From JAWXCH01 sp034440595 (GTDB lineage Bacteria; Planctomycetota; Planctomycetia; Pirellulales; JALHPA01): 6,742 bases of DNA. Shown piece after piece: positions 1 through 6,529 of the stretch. A program made the position numbers and the translations under genes. Every line of letters starts with the position of its first letter. Position 1 is the first letter of the stretch. The stretch covers positions 1 through 6,742 of the forward strand of contig JAWXCH010000427.1 of the NCBI GenBank assembly GCA_034440595.1. Direction: 5' to 3'. The notes beneath the pieces were generated by a model that did no database searches, had not been told where the DNA came from, and worked only from the letters and a program-made list of their open reading frames with translations.

Positions 1-690
1 ACCACAGACGCTCACCGCCTCTTCCTCGTGATTTACGCCGAGAGCTACCGTGGGAACGATTACTAGCGTTACCCCCGTTTGCCGTGCTTCTTCACCAACG
101 AAGCCAACGGCATGGACGAGTTGAAAGATCATGCTCTTGCCTTCACCTGTGGGGAGTGCGACAACCAAGGTCGAACCCGCCGGCGTGCTGAGAGCGGCTC
201 TGACGGCTGCTCGCTGACCACTGCTGCGGTATGTTGAACGGCCTATCGCCCGCAGGAAAGGATCACCTTCGCAGCCATCTGCTCCGAACTCCCGCCTTAC
301 CGCCTCTCCAGATGCTTCATCGTCGACCCCAAAATGGGCAGGACATTGAAGCCAACTCGGACGCCAGGCATTGGAGGTTACCCGCCAGCCACCATTTTCT
401 CTCACCGCTGCCAAACCGAATTCTTCCCAACGACCAAACTCGGCTAGGGCTTTCTGCCTTACACGCACCCAAGGACTTGCCTCGTGTCCTCGACGAGCAT
501 ACTCGTAACGGAGCGCCTGCCGAAGCAGTACTGCTAAGTCACCTTGTGTAGGGGCCGGATGGACGCCGGACATGGCGAGACGCAATCGATCAAACGCAGG
601 GGCAGTCTCCGCTCGCCACGGTGAAGTCGCTTCGATGGCGAGCAATTGGCTAAGGGCCTCAAACGCATCGTGGCCGCTCAGTTCACGCAT
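1..690 (-). CDS. dpdF: DpdF-like RecQ-type superfamily 2 helicase, N-terminal part (3' end beyond the window)
   Basis: An open frame of 230 codons begins with ATG at 690 and runs without a stop to base 1, so the protein is cut at its C-terminus. The helicase core begins late: a RecQ-like Q motif (Y-R-S-S-G-Q, about residues 154-159) is followed by a clear Walker A motif P-T-G-E-G-K-S (180-186, with K185 the nucleotide-binding lysine) and a motif Ia-like strand T-L-V-I-V-P-T-V-A-L (208-217). Residues 1-150 match no domain I recognise. The ATG overlaps the 3' end of dpdE by 8 bp, and GAGG lies 10 nt upstream of it, which implies translational coupling. In known dpd clusters DpdF is the RecQ-like protein of the restriction module and often neighbours dpdE, so the name rests on the visible motifs plus context. 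The DEAH box, later motifs and any C-terminal domain are outside the window. Another RecQ-like helicase is the alternative if context is ignored. Confidence 0.85.
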   Translation of the reverse strand, partial: MRELSGHDAFEALSQLLAIEATSPWRAETAPAFDRLRLAMSGVHPAPTQGDLAVLLRQALRYEYARRGHEASPWVRVRQKALAEFGRWEEFGLAAVRENGGWRVTSNAWRPSWLQCPAHFGVDDEASGEAVRREFGADGCEGDPFLRAIGRSTYRSSGQRAAVRAALSTPAGSTLVVALPTGEGKSMIFQLVHAVGFVGEEARQTGVTLVIVPTVALGVNHEEEAVSVCG

Positions 691-3600
691 CGACTGTCTG
701 CCTCGGCCGGGTCGAAGCTACTATAAAGCATCCCATTGCATCGAGTCTAACTGCGGGCTGACGAATTGCCGGTATCAGCATTTCGATTGTCTCAATCTCT
801 GCTCTTGCGATGGTATCGCCGAGCACATCTCTTCGCAAGAAGCGGTTGGTCCGGCGTTGGAGATCGGCCTTGGCGAGCGCCACGCCAGACTCTATAAGCT
901 TCGCGATGGCTTCATCTGCCAAAAGCCGATCACAGACGGTACTTCGGACTGATCGGCAGACATTAGCAAATGCGGTGCCGTCGATTAGATCCGCAAGAAG
1001 ATGTGGCCTGCTGGAGAGATTTACATCACTTCCAGACTCTCCTCCCTGCTCACCCTTACGATACGGACGCCTGAGGATGTCCTGCAACATGGGATCCGTC
1101 ACTTCGTCGCCATTGATATCAACGTGAGCAATATGAGAGCGTAGGGGGAAATAACGAAGGGCCCTGCGTGTTGCCGCCAGATCGCTCCTTGACGGTGCGA
1201 GCAGGTCCTCAATTCGGACATTGGCTTCGATCACAAAACAAAGACGAAATCCCATCCAGATATCTCGTGCCCATTCGGGGACTGTCCGCCATGTGATGAA
1301 GGCGGTGCCCCGGTCGTCCCAGCGTGTAAAGCGTTCAGCGAAGTCAATCAATGGGGTGCCCGGTCGCAACAAAGTGGTTTCCGGGTGACGGGTAGCGATC
1401 CGCCTCTTCCACGTCAACGATCGATCGCGGTCAATCCCGAACGATTCAAGCCAAGGTTGGCGTGGGATAAGGGTTTCGCGGCTTGCCGCCAGTCGAAAAA
1501 CGTCGTGCTCGAAATGGGGCAGAGGGCGTTTCTGAAGCTTTAGCGCTTCGACTAGCCATCGATCGACTCCGGATTCCAGAGAAGCCTCATCCTCCTCAGC
1601 TTCTTCTAATGACCTTAGAAACGAATCAATCGGGTCTTCGGCCAAGGCAATGCGATCGAGGGCGTACTGCTCGTCCTGCGAGAGTCGCTCCTGGTGAATG
1701 CGCGCGCGGACATTGGACGCGAGGACATCAAGTTCCTGCGGGTCGAGACCTGTCAGCAGCGCCCGAAACACTTCACGCTCTACCTCTTCGAGCAAAAACT
1801 GCACGTCACTTATTGAGCGATGGAAAATTAAGAGCCCTTCACTCAGAAAACGAAGCCAGCCAGCCCAAGGGCTCTCGTCTTCGTCACACGGAAGTAGAAT
1901 ACGGTGCCGAATAATACCGTGTGTTCGACCAAAACGATCAAGTCGCCCGATGCGCTGCTCGATCCGTGCAGCCGAGAAAGGAAGATCGAGATGGACGATG
2001 GCGTCAGCGGAAGCCAAGTTGAGGCCCTCTTCGCCTTCCAGATCACAAATCAATACTGCAGTGGTATTCGGCGCTGTGAAGGCCGCTAAGCAATCGCCAT
2101 TCGATTCTTCCAAGCTACCCGCGAACAGCGACAGCAATGCGCCCTCGATCCCCGCCCCTAGCGCGGCATGGAAGTCGGTCGCGCTTTCGATTGAGGAACA
2201 AAAAACGACCACTTTGGGATGGGGTACGTTAGTTCTGAGATTTCGAATCAGGCGGCGCGCGCTTTCGACCATTGTTGCGACGCCGTCTTTACCGTCACTA
2301 TCGGACGCCAACCTTCTAAGAGAAGACAGGATGTGCCGCTCATCGGCAAATGTCTCGAGTATGCCCACAGTATCAATCCAGTTAATCAGAGCCGCTGGTC
2401 CGATGCCTGCCGCAGCTAAAATCCCCGCATAGCGAGCACCCGCCCGGTCAAGTGCTGTCGACTCTTCACGCGAAGCCTGAAGCGCCGCAAATCGCCACTC
2501 ATCAAGGACCGTTAACAAAGGTTGGATCCAACTGCGCAGTTCCGTCTCGACCTTGACATGAGCGAAAGAAAGCTCCCCCTGGCACGCTGGCCCTCGCGGC
2601 GTGAACTCCCATCCCTCGGCATCCACTCGGCGTGATCGGATAAGCCGCTGATTGATTCTATACGTATCTGCAATATGCGCTTTCAATTCAGCGCACAATT
2701 CTGGCAGACTCGAAGGTGCGTCGCGGGTCGCAGCAATCAACCGCGGCGCTAGTTCTGAAACGAACGGATCATTGGGAAATAATCGTTGTACTTCAATGCC
2801 CCGCTGGCGCAGTACTAGTCCCGGTGCCTCAGGGTCAAGCGCCAGTAGAAGGCGACCGAGTTCGCGACGGCGCGCTAGCTTTGCTCGAAAGCCCTCAAGG
2901 TCATCTGATTGATGTGCTGAGGGATCGAGCAAATTCAGTAGTGCAAGGAAGCGATTCTCATCGCCGAGGGCAGGCGTGGCAGAAAGAAGAAGCAAGACCG
3001 GTGCCTTCCTGGAAAGCGACCGTAAGCGAGCAGCAGCGATTGCTAGTGGACCGTTTTCTGTGCCGACGAGGTGGTGCGCTTCGTCAACTACCAAAACGTC
3101 CGGCGTGCGGGCGAAACTTGCCAATTCAAGATGGGAGCATACTTCAAACGAATCTCCGAATTGGTCAAGTCGAAGTTTTGTTTTCAGCTCTCGTCTCCAT
3201 TGATTGCAAAGATGTTGAGGAACTGTGATTAGAACGACGCTGTTTGGGTTGTCGATCAAGTGCTGGCGGATGATAACGCCGGCCTCTATTGTCTTGCCAA
3301 GTCCCACTTCATCGGCTAGAAGATAGCGCTGCACAGGATCGCTAAGGACCCGTCGAACAGCAGCAACTTGATGAGGTGCCAAGTCGATCCCCGCTGACAG
3401 TAACCCCGTAAGCCCCTGTGCCGCGCTACGCAATTTCAGAAGCGGGTTTAGCGCGGCCTGCCTCCGATCATGCAGATACTGGCTCTCGGCACCTCCATGC
3501 GCAATCACCTCGGCCGGATCGTCGGGTGTGCTCCAAAGACGAAGAAAAAGGTGAGGTTCAAAAAGGTCGCAGCGGTTGCCGTTGGGAAACCGGACCGCAT

Positions 3601-3871
3601 ACTCGATTAGTCCTTTGTCATCTCTCCCTAAGTAGTCGACAATTCGCCCGACCTTAAAACGATCATCTTGAACAACGTAGACACGCGTTTGCGGACTCAA
3701 ATATGCGCGAGTAAGGAGCGAAAGAGGCAACCGCACGGTCTCCGAGCGGGCAATCGAATGAAAAATTGAGATCTCGCCTTGATTGCCATGAATCGATTCA
3801 AGCTTGCACAAGCCTTTGCCGCCAGGCAAAGCAACCAACATTCCGCTGGAAAGCACATTCTGTCCGAACAC
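683..3871 (-). CDS. dpdE: DpdE, SNF2/RapA-like helicase-type ATPase of the dpd restriction module
   Basis: A 1062-residue superfamily 2 ATPase with all the expected motifs: A-P-H-Q (165-168), Walker A D-E-V-G-L-G-K-T (187-194), Walker B D-E-A-H (263-266), L-S-A-T-P (296-300), a motif IV strand V-V-V-F-C (554-558), motif V around E-G-E-E-G-L-N-L (612-619) and motif VI Q-R-I-G-R-L-D-R-F-G-R (639-649). The D-E-V-G-L-G-K-T and Q-R-I-G-R-L-D-R signatures are those of the RapA/HepA branch of SNF2 proteins, which translocate on double-stranded DNA. Residues 1-160 and about 660-1062 fall outside the ATPase core. The first could be a small beta-rich DNA-binding region; the second, about 400 residues, is unassigned. 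No nuclease motif is evident by eye. The start is GTG with AGGGAG 5 nt upstream; an in-frame ATG 10 codons later (3841) lacks comparable support. The gene sits between dpdB and dpdF, as expected for DpdE. The cellular role, restriction of DNA lacking the 7-deazaguanine mark, comes from knowledge of the system and not from this sequence. Confidence 0.92.
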   Translation of the reverse strand: MFGQNVLSSGMLVALPGGKGLCKLESIHGNQGEISIFHSIARSETVRLPLSLLTRAYLSPQTRVYVVQDDRFKVGRIVDYLGRDDKGLIEYAVRFPNGNRCDLFEPHLFLRLWSTPDDPAEVIAHGGAESQYLHDRRQAALNPLLKLRSAAQGLTGLLSAGIDLAPHQVAAVRRVLSDPVQRYLLADEVGLGKTIEAGVIIRQHLIDNPNSVVLITVPQHLCNQWRRELKTKLRLDQFGDSFEVCSHLELASFARTPDVLVVDEAHHLVGTENGPLAIAAARLRSLSRKAPVLLLLSATPALGDENRFLALLNLLDPSAHQSDDLEGFRAKLARRRELGRLLLALDPEAPGLVLRQRGIEVQRLFPNDPFVSELAPRLIAATRDAPSSLPELCAELKAHIADTYRINQRLIRSRRVDAEGWEFTPRGPACQGELSFAHVKVETELRSWIQPLLTVLDEWRFAALQASREESTALDRAGARYAGILAAAGIGPAALINWIDTVGILETFADERHILSSLRRLASDSDGKDGVATMVESARRLIRNLRTNVPHPKVVVFCSSIESATDFHAALGAGIEGALLSLFAGSLEESNGDCLAAFTAPNTTAVLICDLEGEEGLNLASADAIVHLDLPFSAARIEQRIGRLDRFGRTHGIIRHRILLPCDEDESPWAGWLRFLSEGLLIFHRSISDVQFLLEEVEREVFRALLTGLDPQELDVLASNVRARIHQERLSQDEQYALDRIALAEDPIDSFLRSLEEAEEDEASLESGVDRWLVEALKLQKRPLPHFEHDVFRLAASRETLIPRQPWLESFGIDRDRSLTWKRRIATRHPETTLLRPGTPLIDFAERFTRWDDRGTAFITWRTVPEWARDIWMGFRLCFVIEANVRIEDLLAPSRSDLAATRRALRYFPLRSHIAHVDINGDEVTDPMLQDILRRPYRKGEQGGESGSDVNLSSRPHLLADLIDGTAFANVCRSVRSTVCDRLLADEAIAKLIESGVALAKADLQRRTNRFLRRDVLGDTIARAEIETIEMLIPAIRQPAVRLDAMGCFIVASTRPRQTVDA

Positions 3872-4136
3872 ATAGTCTCCCTAAGGTGCCCCTTCTGTCA
3901 TTGCTGAGGATCTCCAGTTTACAACGCGTGGCAATGGGACGGGGTACCGCCGAGACAACGGCAATCATTTTTGGGAACCTAGGGGTCTTCGCGCAGCCAA
4001 AGAATGCACCGCCTTGCTAGGCTTTCGTGTCATCTGGTGGTGTTGAAGGCGAATCCCGTGAATTGGCCTAGGGAGGCTAAACCAAGCGGCAAGAGAGTCA
4101 AGTTGAGCGCCGCCCCAAACAAGGGGAATGAAGCCT
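3872..4136 (-). other. dpdB-dpdE intergenic region (265 bp), possible internal promoter
   Basis: This is the only sizeable non-coding gap in an otherwise overlapping gene string. I see no convincing gene in it. There is no intrinsic terminator: the one small hairpin near the dpdB stop (4113-4126, 4-bp CCCC/GGGG stem) has no T-run after it. A -35-like TTGACT occurs at 4101-4096, but the hexamer 17 nt downstream (AGCCTC) is a poor -10. The length of the gap and the strong Shine-Dalgarno site of dpdE are compatible with dpdE-dpdF having their own promoter, but no promoter can be assigned from the sequence alone. Confidence 0.4.
3877..3882 (-). promoter_or_regulatory. Shine-Dalgarno site of dpdE
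   Basis: AGGGAG on the minus strand lies 5 nt before the GTG at 3871. It decides in favour of the GTG start. An ATG at 3873-3871 overlaps this GTG but is in a different frame and only 3 nt from the site. Confidence 0.65.
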
Positions 4137-5261
4137 TTAGATCACCGGACGGCTCCAAACAAGAGCCTTATATTGGACCATCAGATAGTTCGCAAGCATC
4201 TGGATGTCCTTTGGTGTGTTCTGAACTTCATTCCACTTTCGCTTGATACCTGGACCAAAGTCCCAATAGCCGTCCGTCCATCGACATACTTCTCTCAGTG
4301 GTTCTAGATCCTCTTGAAATTGAGAAACGGCTGGAATCGCTACGTTGCGGTGTCGCTCTGCGATAGCATCCATCAAAAAGCCCATACTGATTATCCCCGC
4401 TCCGTGCATGAGACGCGAGCGCGTCGGCGGAAGACCCCAAGCCTTCGGGAAAACCTTTTCTGTCGCGCTCCAAAAGGCGTTCAAGACCTGGAGCATCGCT
4501 TCGGAATCGCTATCGTTGGTGCCTGGATCACGAAACCGATAGAGAACACCGTCACTGAGACTGTTTTCTAGCATCTTTAAAATACTGTTATCCTGCACAA
4601 CACCACCAGGTGTGGTTGGGGTTCTAATCTTGCCACAAAGCGGCGACCTGTCGTCTCCGTTCAATCGAGATAGAAGTTGGGCCGGAAACCGACGGCGCTG
4701 AAGAAGTGAAGGCAACTTCATTTCGGTTGTTGGGAGCAGTTCGTAGATGAGACCCTTTGGGAGCGGTTTAGTTGAGTTCACCAGAATGAACTGCTCCCTT
4801 TGTTCCCGTTCGTCATTGGCGATGAAGGCCGTGGCGCAAATCGGAAAGCTTCCGATTCGAGCATCCCGAATGGCAGCGGTTCTTTGCTGACCATCAACGA
4901 TAAGTCCGGCCTTGTTTTCATCTCCTATGGCGTTAAGCGGCACGACCAGCGTTCCCCATCGACTATAGGGTGCTGGCGTTTCTCCGCTTGGCAAAAATTT
5001 CACACGATCGTCGAATGCAATGACAATAGCATTGGGAAGTAGCGGATCGGCTGACTCCAGGTAGTTCTTGATCTCGCCGATGTGCGAGATCACCTCTGGG
5101 CGTTGGTAGCCGGCTAACACGCTGTTGCCATCTTTTCGAATACGCGACACCGTGGTAAATTGCGGCAGCAACTTGCCGTCGACCGCAAAGCTGTAAAACA
5201 TTCTATTCGGGCCCTGCGCGATCTCTAACGCTGGTAGCCTCAGTTCCGCTGTTTCGTCCAT
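4137..5261 (-). CDS. dpdB: DpdB, DGQHR-family partner of DpdA
   Basis: A 374-residue protein carrying the DGQHR-family signature in the form V-D-G-Q-Q-R-T-A-A-I-R (122-132), followed by F-I-L-V-N-S-T-K-P-L (158-167), the paired conserved segments of DndB- and DpdB-type proteins that resemble the ParB/sulfiredoxin fold. In the Salmonella system DpdB acts with DpdA and is reported to supply ATPase activity for insertion of preQ0 into DNA. The position directly after dpdA supports that assignment. The start chosen is ATG 5261, because GAGAGG lies 7 nt before it. An in-frame ATG at 5285, overlapping the dpdA stop as ATGA, would add eight residues, but those codons contain the Shine-Dalgarno site and nothing comparable precedes the upstream ATG. 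Longer readings back to 5438 run inside dpdA and are not real. The C-terminal segment (about 300-374) is homologous to the partial gene at the right edge of the window. The second Q in DGQQR is a tolerated family variant as far as I know. Confidence 0.9.
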   Translation of the reverse strand: MDETAELRLPALEIAQGPNRMFYSFAVDGKLLPQFTTVSRIRKDGNSVLAGYQRPEVISHIGEIKNYLESADPLLPNAIVIAFDDRVKFLPSGETPAPYSRWGTLVVPLNAIGDENKAGLIVDGQQRTAAIRDARIGSFPICATAFIANDEREQREQFILVNSTKPLPKGLIYELLPTTEMKLPSLLQRRRFPAQLLSRLNGDDRSPLCGKIRTPTTPGGVVQDNSILKMLENSLSDGVLYRFRDPGTNDSDSEAMLQVLNAFWSATEKVFPKAWGLPPTRSRLMHGAGIISMGFLMDAIAERHRNVAIPAVSQFQEDLEPLREVCRWTDGYWDFGPGIKRKWNEVQNTPKDIQMLANYLMVQYKALVWSRPVI

Positions 5262-5268
5262 AGAAAAT

Positions 5269-5274
5269 CCTCTC
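5269..5274 (-). promoter_or_regulatory. Shine-Dalgarno site deciding the dpdB start
   Basis: GAGAGG on the minus strand, 7 nt upstream of ATG 5261 and just past the dpdA stop. It lies inside the eight codons that would be added by the alternative start at 5285, which is the main reason for preferring 5261. Confidence 0.65.
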
Positions 5275-5281
5275 GAAAACC

Positions 5282-6529
5282 TCATGATTGGCAGCCAACG
5301 CGTCCTAAGTGGGCTTGGAGTTGCTGGTTGAATACATAGATGTTGTGGAATCCTCGTCGGCGGTTTCGCTCCGCGCCTCGGAAGATCATTACATGAATTC
5401 CAATTCGCTGGCAGATTTCGCAAGAACAGTCTTTCCAAGGCTTGTCCGCGAGAACCCGACGGTAAACTTCGGCGTGATCAGTTTCGCCGCTAAACACTTC
5501 CTCGTAGGCGCAGAGGGTCTCAACGGCCTCTTCGATCGAGGCTTCACCACGATCGAACTTGGCCAGAATCCGTAAGCACCGCTGCTCAAGATCTCGGGCT
5601 ATTTCCTGTTTAACTTTCCCTGCTGTAATCTTCCGTAGCAATTCCGGGTTCGCATCTATTTGCGGCACCCGAAGTGCAGTGTACGTCCCCTTGGGGGTGT
5701 AGTAATTGTTCTTATCGTCCTTAAATGCCTTTCGAAGTGGAGAAGTGCTATCAAAACTGACAACGCCAAAACCACTGAAAGCCTCAACATTCTCGCACCG
5801 CGTAATGCCTAGAAGGTGGAATTCGGTGGTTGGACTACGGACAGCACTGGCCAGTTTTAGGCAGGCAAGAATATCGTTCGTTTTTAGGGGGACAAAGCCG
5901 CCAAAGGCGATGTACTTGTAACCGATGCGCTGGAGTTCCGAGACAGCGTGAGCGTATGACTCGGGACTCCACCCTTGGGCGACGCCGATAGGAATAAACC
6001 TGTATTGTTTTCGGCCACAGTATTCTAGGAATTGTTCGGCCAATTCGAGGGTTAAGTCCTGACGTGATCGCCAATCTTCAGGAACTAAGTTCAGGCCGCC
6101 TAATTGAGTGTCAAGATCGGCCCGATAGCTCAGGATCACATGATCCACCGATAGCCCATAGTCAAACCCGCAGTCTTCGTAGAAGTCTGCTACCTGGGAG
6201 GGCGAATAGGGTGGTCGCTCCTCCTTAACGTAGGTGAATGCTCCGCAATCACCCATGGTGGCAACTTGACGATTCTCTAAACGAAAATATTCCCGCACAC
6301 CCACTCTCAGAAACCGTTGGCGCTGCGCTACGCTGTACTTGCCTGAACCACCTCCGATGCCATCGACCACTGCCTTAGATACCAACATACCGTCGTACGG
6401 CGGTTTCGAAAAAATCTCGTGTGGGTAGCGATCGTCTCGCTGGCGCACCCTTGTATCGGAGCGAGTCTCCGAATCAAAGTCGAACGTGTCATCTACGAAG
6501 TCTTGACTATCTGGAAAGAAAAACCTCAT
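5282..6529 (-). CDS. dpdA: DpdA, DNA-guanine transglycosylase (7-deazaguanine insertion into DNA)
   Basis: A 415-residue homologue of tRNA-guanine transglycosylase (TGT) that, in dpd systems, exchanges guanine in DNA for preQ0. Equivalents of the TGT active site can be traced by eye: D94 in G-D-C-G-A-F (TGT Asp102), D129 in S-V-D-H (Asp156), Q185 in V-A-Q-G (Gln203), G210-G211 in A-F-G-G-F (the Gly230 loop) and D260 in S-F-D-S-T-S-P, matching the nucleophile Asp280 (Zymomonas numbering). The C-terminal zinc site is present as C368-x-C370-x2-C373, with H395 21 residues on (TGT has about 25) or, less likely, H379. The ATG at 6529 overlaps the stop of the preceding gene as ATGA and has AGAGG 9 nt upstream. 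The in-frame ATG at 6658 would add 43 residues that lie wholly over the upstream DpdB-like frame, so it is rejected. The DNA-specific DpdA name, not tRNA TGT, is favoured by the divergent motifs and the neighbouring dpdB, dpdE and dpdF. All residue equivalences come from manual alignment. Confidence 0.93.
   Translation of the reverse strand: MRFFFPDSQDFVDDTFDFDSETRSDTRVRQRDDRYPHEIFSKPPYDGMLVSKAVVDGIGGGSGKYSVAQRQRFLRVGVREYFRLENRQVATMGDCGAFTYVKEERPPYSPSQVADFYEDCGFDYGLSVDHVILSYRADLDTQLGGLNLVPEDWRSRQDLTLELAEQFLEYCGRKQYRFIPIGVAQGWSPESYAHAVSELQRIGYKYIAFGGFVPLKTNDILACLKLASAVRSPTTEFHLLGITRCENVEAFSGFGVVSFDSTSPLRKAFKDDKNNYYTPKGTYTALRVPQIDANPELLRKITAGKVKQEIARDLEQRCLRILAKFDRGEASIEEAVETLCAYEEVFSGETDHAEVYRRVLADKPWKDCSCEICQRIGIHVMIFRGAERNRRRGFHNIYVFNQQLQAHLGRVGCQS

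Noticed and set aside
2652..3228. Plus-strand open frames opposite dpdE, of which this region is the longest set (others at 572-952, 810-1127, 1483-2432)
   Set aside because: They are antisense shadows of a well-supported helicase gene; the translations are rich in Arg, Ser and Pro and show no motif.
3958..4030. A 22-codon minus-strand open frame in the dpdB-dpdE gap
   Set aside because: No Shine-Dalgarno site precedes its ATG and nothing in the peptide argues for function; expected by chance.
4073..4101. TTGACT as a -35 box for a dpdE promoter
   Set aside because: The hexamer at 17-nt spacing is AGCCTC, a poor -10, and the nearest TTTAGC is only 14 nt away; not strong enough to annotate.
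4113..4126. CCCC/GGGG hairpin just after dpdB as a terminator
   Set aside because: The stem is only 4 bp and no T-run follows on the minus strand.
3766..4246. Plus-strand open frames across the dpdB-dpdE gap
   Set aside because: They extend into both flanking genes in antisense, lack Shine-Dalgarno sites and show no recognisable protein features.
5286..5438. Long N-terminal extension of dpdB from the ATG at 5438
   Set aside because: It runs over the zinc-site region of dpdA, the translated residues look like out-of-frame noise, and the GAGAGG-supported start is downstream.
5282..6529. Housekeeping queuosine tRNA-guanine transglycosylase (tgt)
   Set aside because: The motifs diverge from tRNA TGT and the gene is embedded with dpdB, dpdE and dpdF, not with queA, yajC or secD.
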